From contig NHZP01000013.1 of NCBI GenBank assembly GCA_003313425.1, positions 372,001 to 436,000 on the forward strand: a stretch of 64,000 nucleotides of DNA. The letters run 5' to 3'. Positions 1 to 12,225 of this stretch are shown one piece after another. Under the pieces are notes generated by a model, which worked only from the letters and a program-made list of their open reading frames with translations, had not been told where the DNA came from and ran no database searches. How positions within the stretch are numbered: position 1 is the stretch's first letter; the number at the start of each line of letters is the position of its first letter. Source of the DNA: Pseudopyrenochaeta lycopersici (Eukaryota; Ascomycota; Dothideomycetes; Pleosporales; Pseudopyrenochaetaceae). A program made the position numbers and the translations under genes.

Positions 1-4
1 CGTC

Positions 5-2043
5 TCAAGTCGTTCCATTCGTCTTACCCTTGTAGTAAGGCCGCGGAAGATTATCATAATACGGCACAACAATAACATCAGGATCATTTGTAGCGCCCAC
101 CATCGCCTTGGTGTTATCCTGGAACGGTGTTGGGCTGACTCTCAAATCAATCAGTCCTGGCCCTCCACCTTGCACCAATTCTTCAACAGCTTTGCCTATC
201 GCGCTGGCGGCTTTCTCGAAGCCATCCTCTCCCTTTCCACCAGCTTCTTTGCTGGTTGCATCAATGAGACGACCGGGCACGCCGAAGCCTTGCGCGACGA
301 TGTCATAGCGTGTCTCTGGGCGAAGTGCAGAGACGGGTTTAGCATCAGTCACATGTCCGTATATCATTTCTTGACCAGCCTGGCTCATACCCCAGACAGT
401 GTTGTTGACTATCACTGTTAGAATCTTGAGGTTGAACTTTTTATACGTGTCAAGTTCTGCAAGGTGAAATCCTGCTGAGCCATCGCCCTGCAGGTTAACG
501 ACGACTTTACTTGGATCAGCGACCGCCGCGCCAAGTGAGTAACCCCATCCGTTGCCTAAGAAACCGAGATAGCCTGTAGCTACCATAGACAACGAAGCTG
601 AGGCTTCGGGGAGTAGTTGTAGTGCCCAGCCGCTTGCTTCGCCGCCGTCCATGGAGATGATGCTGCCCTTGGGGAGAGACTGGTAGAGCTTCTTGACGGC
701 GTGATATGGGTGTAGATGCCCATTCTTCTCATCAATCTTGGGCTCAGATTCATTGTGCGGTGCGCGCCATGCCTTCAAACCGAGAGCTGTACGGGTCCAT
801 GATTCCGGAGCGCTGAACTTGTCTCCACTCGCAATTTCCGTGTTCAAAGCAGCAATGGCGAGTTTGATGTCTGAAACTATGCCCAGGTCGACACGCTCTG
901 AGCGGCCGATTTCTCCGCCGTCAATGTCAATTTGAGCGATTGCGCATTTTGAGGTAGGGACGATGGCGCCTCCCCGGCCTCCTAGAATGAAACCGGTCCG
1001 CGCTCCTAGGAGAAGGACAAGATCAGGTTGAGGTTGCTGGGAAACAGCAAGGATAGCGAGCGACATTGCTGATCCAGCATGCAGAGGATGAGTAACAGGG
1101 AGTCCTGTACTAAATTTAGGGGTGTGGAAAACAGGGACGCTGACTGCACTGGCTAGAGCTGAGATTTCTTCGACGGCCTGTATTGTGTCAGTCTTTCTAA
1201 ATTCGGAGACTTAATCAGGATGATCTATCTTACGCCTCGTGCTCCTGTTCCAACAATAATAGCCGGTCTTTCTGCGGCCTTGATTAAGCCTACTAGCTTT
1301 TTGATCGCGTTGACATCTGGGCCAGGTAATGTTACTGGAGGGCCAGTGATATTTCCCCACGCTACGCTTTCAGCTTCCACTGGAGTGAAAAGTACATCAA
1401 TTGGGAAGTCGAGTAGAACCGGTCCAGGGGCTCCTGAGCTTGCAACCCTCCATGCGAGGCTAACAATGCGAGGTATCTCGCCAACGTTTGTAACTTCAAT
1501 GATAATCAGCATGGTCCTGTATTGCGGTTGAGTTTACTTACTGCGGTGTGCGAACTTGGTCATTGGTTTCGCCAGCACTACCTGGTCGTGGAAACCCTGG
1601 AGCGCATTTGTTTCTGCATCTCGCAGAGGCGGCGAGCTCGTAATACATAGAACGGGTGATCGATCGGCAAAGGCAGTTGCGAGTCCAGGCAGTTCATTAC
1701 AGAATCTGTAGTGCGTAATTAGCCCCCTTTCAGCTCTGTCTATCTACTACAATCCTTCAGATAGGGACTGGACGTACCCACTGTTTGCAGTCACGAAACA
1801 GACTCCAGTCTTTCCGCTCACTTTTGCATACCCTTCCGCAGCCTGTACGGAAACGGTTTCGTGTCGCGTATCAATTAATGCGATTCCCAGATCATTGCAT
1901 CCCATTAGAAAGGCGTCCAGATGGCCTCCATGGAGTCCAAAGATGGTGTCCACCTCGAGTTGTTGAAGGGATTGAGCAAGGAGATCACCACCGAGAAGCT
2001 CGCGCCCGTTTGGCTGCTTGAGGGTGAGTTTATTGGAAGCCAT
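5..2043 (-). CDS. ThDP-dependent acetolactate-synthase-like enzyme
   Basis: Four exons fit: 1778..2043, 1542..1705, 1234..1493 and 5..1177. Introns of 72, 48 and 56 nt have GT–AG ends, and the joins give a closed 620-residue frame. The N-terminal PYR-type domain carries RHETVSVQAAEGYA, in which Glu62 matches the cofactor-activating glutamate. The C-terminal domain has the ThDP/Mg signature GDGSAGF followed about 30 residues later by NN. The family includes acetolactate synthase, 2-hydroxyacyl-CoA lyase and benzoylformate decarboxylase, which cleave or join 2-keto acids. I see no mitochondrial presequence and no C-terminal SKL-like signal, so it is probably not the biosynthetic ILV2 enzyme and may be cytosolic. 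The substrate cannot be read from sequence. The stop codon lies only five bases from the window edge. An amidase gene lies just upstream on the same strand. Confidence 0.85.
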
Positions 2044-2411
2044 TGCTCGGCTACTGGACGTATAATAAAGCGCGTTCTGAAATGTGAGAAGTGGTCAATC
2101 GGGAACAAAAGAAACCTGCAGCAAGCTTGAATAAAATGAAAGGACCATCTTGCGGGCCGAGCTGCCGAGCGCAGAAAGTCGAATCCTGACACTGCTTCGT
2201 CGACACTTGCCCTGATGTTTGGTGCGAGTCGACGTTCACGAAGTCAGGGTCGCGTTGTGGGGTAACCCCGCTCCTAACTGGTCGTTCGCTGGCGAACGTC
2301 GGCTACTTTCAACCCTGCCCCAGATCCGCAACACGCATGCAGAATATTATAGGTATTGTGATTCGAAGTCGAGATTCTATAGTACCAAATCTAGATGCAA
2401 GTGCATTGCTG
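2044..2411. other. Intergenic, between two minus-strand genes
   Basis: This 368-base gap holds the promoter side of the ThDP enzyme and the 3' side of the amidase. I see no further gene. A few short open frames here have no recognisable content. Confidence 0.6.
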
Positions 2412-3815
2412 TTATATACTACTTCCAGCTCTGTCTCTCTTCCATCCACCTTGCGCTTCAAAGATCTTGCCTACTTCCTCACACACCCGCAGCAAGTGCT
2501 GGTCTCTGTATCGGCTACTTACGAAACTCAATCCCACTGGCATTCCATTATCACCTGCGAAGCCTGGTACATTGACAACGGGCATGTGCATAGCCGTCCA
2601 CGGCCCGCAAAACGCCGCATCCCCTGTGCTTCCCTGTCCAACAGGAGCCTCGTCAACTGTACTGGGCGCAATGATCGCAGCGTACTTGTCAGCCAGTGCA
2701 TCTAGCTTAGGTCTCATAGTAGCGAGCTTGTCGAAAGCTTTGAGCTGATCTTTGCGCGTGTGCTTGTCGCGGTTCTCAACGTGGTCGACGAGCGAGGAGT
2801 GTAATTTGTCTTTCGCGATGTAATAGTCAGGTAGGAAAGCTATCCGGCCGTCGCCAGAGAGGACCTGAAGGTGATATTTGTACATTGAATGGAACTCATC
2901 GGGTAGAGTGATCTCTTCAACTTCTGCACCATGGTCACGGAGAAGTTCAGCGCCTTTCTTGAGAGCAGCCACAGTGCCGGGGCCGGGGGCTGGCCATTCA
3001 GGTGTGGGAAAGCTGAGCAGTGCAAATTTTGCGCCTCCTACCGTGAACCTCTCCCCAGGCTCATCATCCATGAGTTGGAAAGCGTCCAAAAGTAGCTTCA
3101 AGTCGCCCACGTTTCGCGCGTAAAAGCCCAGCGTATCGAATATCAACGAATACAGTTTCTGTCCCTCGCGTGATATCGAGTTCCACGTTGGCTTCATGGC
3201 ATAGATGCCATTGAATGAGCCAGGCCGTATTACGCTCCCCACCGTTTGTGTTCCCAGGCTGATTGGCACCTGAGAGTCACCAACTGCCGCCCCAGAACCT
3301 GTGGATGAGCCACCAGGAGTACGTGAGGGGTCGTGCGGATTGGCCGTCTTAGGGCCATTGTGTGAGGGTCCGACAGTGGTCGCAGCAAACTCGGTCGTGG
3401 TTGTCTTGCCTGGTCAAATGTCAGTGACTGGCTCCTGCGCACAATAATCTACAAGCATACCGAAGATCAATGCCCCATTTGCCCTCAATACTGCAACACT
3501 CGCAGCGTCAATCTTGGGCGCATCATCTTCATAAATTGGGCTATTATACTGCGTGGGCATATCCTTTGTGAGGATCACATCTTTGACTCCGACAGCAACG
3601 CCATGAAGGGGCCCCCTCTTCTCGGGCGATATCTGGTCGAGTGCTCGCGCACGTTGAAGCACAAGCTCCGGATCAAGGTACGCCCATGCATGAACGCTGG
3701 AATCACGCGCTTGGACACGCGAAAGGAGCGATCTAGCGTAGTCTTCGACGGTCAGAGAGCCATCTTCGAATTTAGCTTGCGCTTGCAATGCTGTAAGGCG
3801 GTAGAATTCCGTCAT
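2412..3815 (-). CDS. Amidase signature family enzyme
   Basis: Two exons, 3461..3815 and 2412..3409, are split by a 51-nt intron (3410..3460) and give 450 residues. The join restores LIFGKTTTTEF, a typical amidase-signature stretch. The Ser-cisSer-Lys site is visible: Lys78 in GVKDV, the Gly/Ser-rich loop GGSSTGSGAAV at about 151–161, and Ser177 in GTQTVGSVIRP. In that last block the usual GTDTGGS core reads GTQTVGS, a slight departure. The length is normal for the family. Members hydrolyse small amides, and the natural substrate here is unknown. There is no signal peptide, so it is likely cytosolic. It is transcribed in the same direction as the downstream ThDP enzyme, but fungal neighbours are not thereby an operon. 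Confidence 0.88.
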
Positions 3816-5495
3816 GGCAAAAATGGTTCAAAGCAGTCGCTGTATCGCCAATGAATGGTGGGCATGGACAGGGAGATGTTGGAAAAGCGTAGCCCATCCA
3901 TATCGACGGCTGGCTGCTTCCTTGTCGTAAGTGGGCGTGGTTGAGCGGCATTGTGGAGCTCTTCCGCCATCGACAGTCGGAAAGGTCCGATACCGCTAAG
4001 CCAAATGCGACCTCATAGCTCGACATATGGACACACTACCCTGCGTACTTCTATTATTCCTCAACCTACTACAATATGGATATAATTATATGATCCTTAC
4101 TCCATTTAAATATAACTGACACGTTTCTCTGAACCAGTAAGCTCCTCGGTAAGATTCTGTATAATGAGAAGATCAAGCGATGTTCCTGACATGATATCAA
4201 CACCTTTGATCGAAAGAGGATGGCTGAGACCTGAGTTCCTTGAATTTTGTCCCACCATATACACCCTATCTCTTTTCAAATGTATTATCCATGAGCATCA
4301 GCGCCATTCATTTCGCACAAATTGGCCTGTACGCTTTTTCTCGTCAAGGCAACGTTGAGTCGGTATGGGAACCACCTTTTGGTCTCTAACACCTTTTTCG
4401 CCTTACCCATGTTATTACGGTATCTAGATTCAATACTGCAATGCATCAGAGCAATACCACTGCCAAGGTCTTGCACTTCAGATCAATCATTAATTTTGCA
4501 TCTACATAGTTTGGCCTCGTTGTCATTTCTCGATTCTAGCGTGGGACAAGACCTGTGGCTATTGAGGCCGTTGCTTAGCAAAGTTTTTGAAGTATGTGGG
4601 TATGCAACCAAATAATAGAAATTTCCGGTACCGGTTCGAGGAATGGAGACTGCGAAAGTGAGATTGTTGTCCAAGCACGTTGAATGTCTTCAATCGATTA
4701 TGGAAATCTATATGTGAATGTCAGCCACAGATATTTGCTAACGTAATTTGGTCCGCCCTGGGCTGTCTGGGCAATCACAGCTGTGAGACCACTACGGTGT
4801 GAGTTATAGGCCAGTCACTTCTATTAACGGTATGAGGATAAGTAGCATTTACAAAAATTTAGAGTAAGCCGGCAGAAGGCAGGGTATGAAATACATTCAA
4901 AATATTATCAAACATGCTGTACATCGCGATAATTATAGTGAGTGAGGCCAGTTACCACTTGGTCGTGATGAAAGAAGATTCGGTTTAAGAATTGCGGTTC
5001 AAGGCGGTCAATGAAATTTTGTATGCCGATCGTGCCATATTCTGGAGAATTCAAACGCTTGAAATGCCATACAATGCTGCGATTCAGCTGTAAGTTATGC
5101 TATGCAGGAAAGAATAGAGTTTACTTGGTTCCAACGCCTGAGGCGATTTAAGGACGGAGATACCTAGATAAACTCACGTATAAGGCGTAAGCAAACTCGG
5201 AATAATAGTTGTGGCCCAACTTTCGGCAATATTCTGACTAGTTCGAAACTCTACATATGAGTGTACAAGTACATGTCTCCTGTGAGTTTTCTGAAATGAA
5301 GGCTCATCGTTTCAATAGCGCTACGGAATGTAGCGTCGATTGGGCGATGATATATTATAATTCCGCAACGCTATTTGCAGTAGAGCAATTGATTCACTCT
5401 CCACAAACGCCACTTGGCATTACTCTATAACCTATCAACCCAAAATCAGCGACTTGTCATTCCATCCATCGAAGTTCAGGTATAACATTGTGTCC
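3816..5495. other. Gene-poor interval
   Basis: This 1.7-kb moderately AT-rich stretch has only short frames (under 100 codons) on either strand and no recognisable domain, tRNA or terminal repeat. It includes the promoter region of the amidase next to 3815 and the 3' flank of the small membrane protein. Confidence 0.5.
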
Positions 5496-6138
5496 TTAGT
5501 CGTCCTTAGCCTCTACGGCCTGATCTACAACCTGACTCAGTGCGTTTGAGACAGCTGGCGACCTCTTTGCAGAGTCGCACTGAGTCCGTCGTGGCGGGTT
5601 AGAGAACTGGATCTGGGAGGAAGGCGCAGAGAACGGGAGGCAAGAATTAGGCGTGACCTGGTCGAACTCGTGGAGCTTCATCTCGAGGTAGGCGATGCGG
5701 TCTTCCTGCTCTTGGATGCTTCGCATCTGGTCCCGGTACATGTTCGAAATCCAGTCATACTCGTGCTGCAGGCGGTCAAACTTGGCATTGGCAGCGTTGA
5801 CACTATCTTGGAGGTGGTGGATCTGAATCTCGTGGTCGTGTTTAAGAGTCAAGATATGTAGACGATGGGCTTCCTTGACATTGTTGAGAAGTCTATCCGG
5901 GAGCTCTGTAGAATAGCGCGAGATCTGAACAACGAGACCAAACGCAACGACAGCGTAGAGCATGATCATCGGCAAAACCTCTCGACCTTTGGTGAGGCCG
6001 AGCTAAAATTGGTATAAGTTAGTACTGCAACCACCGAAATGATGTTCAAGAACATACCATGCCATAGAGACTGAGAAGTGTGCCGAACAGGGCGGTTCCG
6101 AGGAAGAAAGGAATGATCCCAAAGCCGTGGGGCTCCAT
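5496..6138 (-). CDS. Small two-TM coiled-coil membrane protein, unknown
   Basis: I do not recognise the family. Exon 1 (6058..6138) and exon 2 (5496..6002), split by a 55-nt intron with GTATGT and TTTTAG ends, encode 195 residues. The start is the ATG at 6138 (MEPHGFGIIPFFLG). Two hydrophobic segments follow, at about residues 6–30 and 38–55, joined by a short polar loop (LTKGREV). Residues 60–130 are rich in heptad-spaced Leu/Ile with many charged residues and look like a coiled coil (for example IHHLQDSVNAANAKFDRLQH). The tail is polar, with Ser and Pro. The arrangement suggests a small membrane-anchored scaffold with a cytoplasmic coiled coil, which is inference. The clean splice join across a hydrophobic helix supports a real gene. 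Confidence 0.65.
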
Positions 6139-8329
6139 GAATGCTTACAACCTTGTCAGGGTACGTTGCATACAAAACGAAAGTGAAGCTGGGTTGAGCT
6201 TCATTGGCGCCTGGCTTGGCAGGATGTGCTTAGTCATATGCTAAAGTATAATGGGACAAGCATACACGAAGTATGCTTGAGTCGGACTATAAACTAGTCT
6301 ATAAAGGCTCGATCTGGTTGAGGAACTGAATACGTATATGAGAGCAGATTCAGGTCGCCGAAGTTCTGCTGTTACCACTAAGATCATGAATGGGAGCAGA
6401 CGCTGTTCAATGTATTCATTTATGACAACAGCTTTTGGTGGACACCTTGATAAAATCTGTTCTGAATTCAGAGATTCAATAATGAAACTATTCATTCCTC
6501 TTGTTGGGATTCAACATACGGTCGCGAATGGGAAGGTTCAATAGAGATGCAAAGTGAATGTCAGATCACGTGATACATGACCTCTGAATCAGAACTACAC
6601 GGTACTAAAACAATGGAGGTTATATTTCTTCTTCTATCATTGTTGAAGTTTAAGGGATTTTCTCTGCGCATTTTTGAATGTCCTTAATATGGTTGACAAG
6701 TTCGGTTGAAGGTTTATAATACTTGGCGAGAAAACCATGTGCACCCCCTCAACAGATTCCTTCTTGACTGAGAGTTGACTTCGGCAGCCAATCTGCAACG
6801 CTGATTCCCTCACCCGGCTTTCCTTCAAACGCATCGTGCCAGGTTCTGCTTAGACAAGAGCTTGCGTACGCCGTGCTCATCATTCCTTAAATTATGCCAT
6901 CGATACGTCTTAAGCAACGACAACCTCGTCTGTTGGACTTGACCGTAGCCGAAAGCTCTTTGGCGGGCACACATCTTAGGAATCCCTACCGAGTCGACAG
7001 AGCACCTTATCGTGAAGCTTCTTAAGACCGAGAACAGTCTTGCGTATATTGGAATTGCGGTTCAACGCTAGTTACATTGCCAGCAAATGCGCCAGTAGTT
7101 CTCCTCATCATGCTGGCCATCGCAGGCATGTTCTCTAGACCGATGGAGCTTGACATGATTGCTTGAGGAGCTCCATTACTTTAGACAGCGTTTCGTTTTT
7201 GCATGTGATTTGTCAAGTACATCTGGGCAGCGGGTTGTGGGAAGGGAAGTAGGTATAAGTTAAGCAGAAAGCTGGAAGAATGCCGAGCAAGTGAACGAAT
7301 TTCAGCTGGAAACGCTGCTTGGGTCATTTGCGATAAATGTTTGACGTGAAAGAGGCCCTCGCCTTTCGCTCAGCTATGAAGATAAAGCTCTCAGTCACCA
7401 ACATACCTCGCCAGAGCTACTAACTTAGTTCATTTCACTACTTCACGATCCCACACTAACCACAGAGCTAAAGCAGACAGTAGCCATTCCAATACAATTG
7501 TGGATCTCAGTTTAACTTTGTCACCGTTAGAACGTTTTCTACACAAATCCCGGGTCTGTCAAAGTCTCAGTAGGTGTTCATGACATATATTGCAGCCTTC
7601 CATGACTATCACAAATGAATACCGACGTAAAGTGAGCACTGGGCGTACTGGATGTTGTGACAAAAAATAACCCGCCATTCACAGCAAGTGCGGGGTGCAT
7701 AGTCAGAGAATATAGCTGCTGATTGCAGTCTCCTTTCAATACACATGACGCATAGTGACGATGACTTCAAAGCGCTAGGGCAAAATCTGAATATACCAAT
7801 ATGCAGCTGGGAGAAAAGAAAGACACTAGATAACATATAGGACAAATACGCTTAACACCAAAGTCGAAGTATTTCATGGCTCTACAAGTAATATAATGAA
7901 GATCTATTCGACGTTGGTGCTTATCTTGATGTGGTGACAAGCCAATAACTTAAACGTTACGCTAAGGACGGCGACAAACCATGATGGCGAAGGTTGAAGT
8001 GGTGGTTCGACTAAGCTCAAGTATGTTGAGCTATGACGTTCGCTAATGCATCGGTCCACTCACCGAATCGCGTGAACATGTGACCGGCCAATGCTCTGCC
8101 AAGACGACCCCAGCCGCGCTAACTACGCGAGCGTGAATGTTTTTGCCTGACACCTCGTGCTTCGGCAACCCCGACCACCCCTCAGCCCTCAACCCAACCG
8201 CAAGCGCCACACCTCAATCCCATCAACTTTCATCACGACTTGCCCCTTTTCGGCAGCATATAGCGAATTATAGTAGTCCTCGAGTTACAACTTTCGATAT
8301 ATTGGGGTCTATATCGCGCTCGGGTCACT
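6139..8329. other. Gene-poor interval
   Basis: I see no supported gene in these 2.2 kb. Short frames near 6.3, 6.7 and 7.7 kb lack recognisable content and have weak starts. The last 200 bases before 8330 are probably the promoter and leader of the orphan ORF that follows. Confidence 0.5.
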
Positions 8330-9658
8330 ATGTCACCTGCTCCAATTATCCAGGATGTTGTTACTTCACCTTCTCCGCCACAACAAACGGCACCGGCTTG
8401 TGAGCAGAGAAAATGCAATTCAAATCAAAGTCGGAGGCTAATATCAGTTCTAGCTTCACCGCCTATTTCCAAACACTTTGATGACATATTTCATGCCAAG
8501 TTTATGTACATTATTCAGGAATGGAAGAATGACCCTGCTCGCGGACAACTGACCCAAAAGGACCGGAAAACTTTTATTGAGTCTGCCTTTACAGAGACCG
8601 ACGAACTGTACTTTGGCAAGCGCCAGCTATCGGATCAAGAGATTAAGCTGCGGGCTCTCACTAAGGTTTTCTACAAGGTACTTGCTGAGGAACCCTGGTC
8701 AGAAGACTGGATACGTGCCCCCGATGTCGAACGTAAGCTTTCCAAGTTCGAAATGCACAAAGATTCTGTGTCCCTTGCCGCCCAACATAGTCTTGTCACT
8801 CCTCGTGATGCTGTCAAAGCAGCGCGCGAGGCTGCCATGAAACACCAAGAACTGCTCAAGGATAAAGATCCCAAGGCTGCAAAAGAGCTAAAGATTGACC
8901 GAGGACCGTTTGACGAGATTGAGATTATTTATATTGCTGGCACTGTCTCATCGACGGCTACCAATAAGATCGATCGTGAAAATATTTACCCGGTATCCGT
9001 CAGCTCTGTCGCAAATGTTCTACAAAACCACATCTGTAGGGATATGGTGCGACCTTTCTCTATGGCCGAGCGCTTCGTCAACTGCACCGATACCAAGGAG
9101 CTTGAAGATATGCGCCACTTTGCCTGCAACGTCTGTGACTTTGCCCCTCATCTTCTTGATAATGACAACGTTAGTCTACTTGTGGTATTGTTAATCCTCT
9201 CTCGGTCTGACTGCTGCCGACGCTTTGAGAACAATGGTATCCGCATCGAAGGCTCTACGATCAGTCATCGCAAAGCCGAGTGTATGAAGAATAAGATGGG
9301 CTGGAAGACCCCCGAAGAGAAGAAGCCGTACGACAACTTCGCCAGCGAATTTCAGACTCGCGTTAAGAACGCCTGCTTTCCGGCTCCCCGAGCGCAGCGC
9401 ATCGGGGGACGCAAGCCGATCCGCAAATCATCCACATCAGCTACAACGCCGACCCCTCTAGTCTACCACCAACCTCACATGGGCTTTGTGGCCCCTCCTC
9501 TCATTCGTAATGACGGCGTAAATACCGGCATCAATATTCCGGCGCCATCAATCCAGAGCATTTATTCACAGCCTGCAAATCCTGTAGCGAAATCCCAGCG
9601 ACCTCGCGCATCAACCGGTGCGGGAAGCACTGTTGAGGATCCGATGGATCTCTCATGA
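8330..9658 (+). CDS. Unrecognised 442-codon protein (orphan)
   Basis: I do not recognise this protein. It opens at the ATG at 8330 with a Pro/Ser/Thr-rich stretch. A largely helical, charged body follows from about residue 45 (KFMYIIQEWKNDPARGQLTQ onward). It contains a CNVC pair near residue 270 and a basic segment (RIGGRKPIRKSS) near 360. The tail is low-complexity and rich in Pro, Ser and Asn. A 60-nt segment at 9170..9229 has a GTTAGT donor, a CTGAC branch-like site and an AG end. It is in frame and could be an intron, which would give 422 residues. No transposase, nuclease or DNA-binding signature is evident. It lies alone between two gene-poor stretches. Coding is likely from length and amino-acid character. 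Confidence 0.6.
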   Translation: MSPAPIIQDVVTSPSPPQQTAPACEQRKCNSNQSRRLISVLASPPISKHFDDIFHAKFMYIIQEWKNDPARGQLTQKDRKTFIESAFTETDELYFGKRQLSDQEIKLRALTKVFYKVLAEEPWSEDWIRAPDVERKLSKFEMHKDSVSLAAQHSLVTPRDAVKAAREAAMKHQELLKDKDPKAAKELKIDRGPFDEIEIIYIAGTVSSTATNKIDRENIYPVSVSSVANVLQNHICRDMVRPFSMAERFVNCTDTKELEDMRHFACNVCDFAPHLLDNDNVSLLVVLLILSRSDCCRRFENNGIRIEGSTISHRKAECMKNKMGWKTPEEKKPYDNFASEFQTRVKNACFPAPRAQRIGGRKPIRKSSTSATTPTPLVYHQPHMGFVAPPLIRNDGVNTGINIPAPSIQSIYSQPANPVAKSQRPRASTGAGSTVEDPMDLS

Positions 9659-12225
9659 GTTGCTCATTTTCTTCGTTTTGATATTGCATCACTTGGCGTT
9701 TGGCCAAGATTCTGCCATTGCATTTACATGACAGCGGCAATACATTGATAGGCGTTTGGCGCGAAGTTACTTCTTGTTCCGTATTTCTCTTAGACGACTT
9801 CCGGCTTCGGTTCTTCTACCGTAAGAAGACTGCATCTAAAGCGGCATTGGCTACTTGTATATAGTTTCTCGGTACATTTTTAGGGGTTAACTCTGAAAGA
9901 CTATGGGCACGCTTCTGGTCGACATTATTGAGCTCGCCAAGCGAACCTGCGATTTCGTGAATGGTGATGCACGTGTGCGGGGCTTCGCTTGTATCATGTC
10001 TGGGAAGATCAAACCCCCATTAGGACGCCAAATATTCCTTTCATTTAAGACTCCTATGGAACGGCAGCAAAGACAGCCACGTTGGGTAATTACGAACTGG
10101 TGCCAACGTTTTCACTACCCTAGGTACAACGCGATGAGCACATGATCGTTGTCAAATATTTTGCAAATATTTCAAATTTATTAGAAGCTACAGGTTTAGT
10201 TAGCACTGGTTGACAATACACGCCTATGCAAAAAGAGAAATTGTTGTAGAAATATAGAGCATAGTTTATATAATCTTACTGCTGAGCATATGCCGTAAAG
10301 ATGAGCTTACTGGTTGCAAAGGACTACCTATATGTTGGTGAACAAAGGGAACTAGTGGAGGCTCTCCTTCGTATGACAAGTGACCCAATACATTGTTCAG
10401 ATAACAAGCTGGATCAAGCAGCTGCTTAATACACCATGCTGAGGTTTATCCTACCTGGATCAATTATCGTGCCTATTCCGGGTATGGACACGATTTGTGG
10501 GTATATAAAGGCGTGATGGGTTGTAGTTTAGGGCAAAATGTTCCCTACATTGTCCTTAGTCTCAGCCGTATCTGACCAAATCAAGGCACAAACGACTGCT
10601 TCCCCGGGATTGGGTCCTGGAATGCGAAGAGCCCACCAAGGGCAACGAAGGAGATGTATAAAATAAAGCGCTAAAAAATGACTGTTATGACCCAGTACGG
10701 CATCGGTGGTTTCATCTGATACAACTTCAACAATTTACATGCAAAGTTTGAACTTACATTGACATCACCATTAGAGTTGTAAGACGCAAGCTTGTCATTG
10801 TGAACAGTGTGAAAGAATTCAACTCCTATTCTTATCAATCCCTACCATCACCCGACTTATGCCTCTCGCACTATCCGCCGAATCTCTCCCTTAGGCCTTG
10901 GAGCATACCAGGATCCTCCAGCTGTTCCCACAACTTCCACACATGCTCGACTCCCGCCTCCCATAATTGCTTCTAGTCAACTCCATGCATCTCGGCCATC
11001 ACCAATTTCATCTCAGAGGTTAGGAAAATCAGAAGTCTCAAGTCTGTCATGTGATGGTCATAATCAAGTGGCTCATTGAGGCTCACCCTGTGAAGACGTG
11101 CCAAGAGATATTGAAGCTTAAATTTGCGATTGTCTCTGTCTGTCTGGGGAAGTAGTGGAGAGAGCGCGTCTCTTTTGAGGCATTTCCCATTGCTCTTCAT
11201 CGTGTCGGGGTAGAGCTCTTGTTGGTGAGTTGCTCTTGTTGTCGACTGGTTGGGACATAGTAGATGCTCGACTAGTCAAGAAACTCACTGGTTGGGGCAA
11301 AATCTGGATATCATATATATCCACAGTCGCGACGGTTGTTTGCCTACAAAATATCATCTGAATTCACATACGTCGTTTTGCGGGCTTGATCAATAAGGCG
11401 AGCATTTGATATCGTGCATAATCTGCGTGTGAACAAGCACTAGCAAGCTGATTCTCAGAGATTAGAATAATTTTAGGCGGAATGTTTTATCATTCTATAT
11501 TGAGGTCGCATGTCAGCTCCGAAAGACTCGTCTCTATTCCCTCATCAGTGAAGAAGTTCACACACTCACAAAACACTCCAGAGAATTGCCGATGGGCTAT
11601 CTCGTAAAGCTCTACAAAATAGTTGAAAAAAAAAATACTTCTGCTGACCGCTCCTACCAAAAACTTAGAAAGTATGGTCGAATCGAACTGCGTGGGAGTG
11701 TCAGGGGCTAGTTCCATGCCTGTTGAGTACAGAAGTCGGTGATGTCTCAATGGCTGTATGTCAAGGAACAGCATGGGCCCAAGACCTTACAAGGCTTAGG
11801 CAAATGTAGTAATGTAGATTATGACATGGAAAGGACTTGACTCAAGTATGGCGCACAGAGCCTTCCTTAACGCGCACTATAAGCATAAAGTAAGATGTAC
11901 AAGATGAGAAGTGACCCACTTTTGCAAGTGTATTGGAAACGATAACATCGTCATAACGTCGTCTTCGTTTGATTTGACAATTCGCTCCCCTTCTACTCTT
12001 CGTCATCAATGCAAGCTTCGAGCAAGTACGCCTTCTTATCCTCTAGGATAAGATAGAAGTAAAAAGGCTAACACATTCACTTCATGATCGATCAGGTGGA
12101 AGATCTAGATCAAACGAGTGGAGCTCTTAAAGAGACGCTGTATAGTTGCTTACACAAAGGCTAACAAATATTCCCCCCCTTGATGCTCAAGTACATGTCT
12201 GGTCTATCCACACAGCACATCCAAA
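9659..12225. other. Gene-poor interval with a decayed gene inside
   Basis: Apart from the remnant at 10871..11450, I see no supported gene. A TATATAAAGG element near 10,502–10,511 stands upstream of no recognisable frame. AT-rich direct echoes (CAAATATTTT and GCAAATATTT) occur near 10,150–10,180. A minus-strand frame at 11490..11774 has 94 codons, is hydrophobic in the middle, and could be an upstream piece of the remnant; I could not join them. Confidence 0.45.
10871..11450 (-). pseudogene. Decayed protein-coding remnant, family unknown
   Basis: A minus-strand frame reads like protein for roughly 180 codons but is broken by TGA at 11364..11366 and TAG at 10973..10975. A 43-nt intron with a consensus GTGAGT donor (11246..11288) joins two frames in register, which argues the region was once genuinely coding. 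After the TAG the frame still continues with a gene-like, Trp- and Leu-rich helix (LWEAGVEHVWKLWEQLEDP) and ends at 10871. TGG to TAG is a G-to-A change in TpG context, the type made by repeat-induced point mutation, but one site proves nothing. The upstream boundary is uncertain. It could instead be a short live gene with an intron I misplaced. Confidence 0.3.

Noticed and set aside
10502..10511. TATATAAAGG as the promoter of an unseen gene
   Set aside because: No supported frame follows within a reasonable distance on the plus strand. AT-rich DNA produces such matches by chance.
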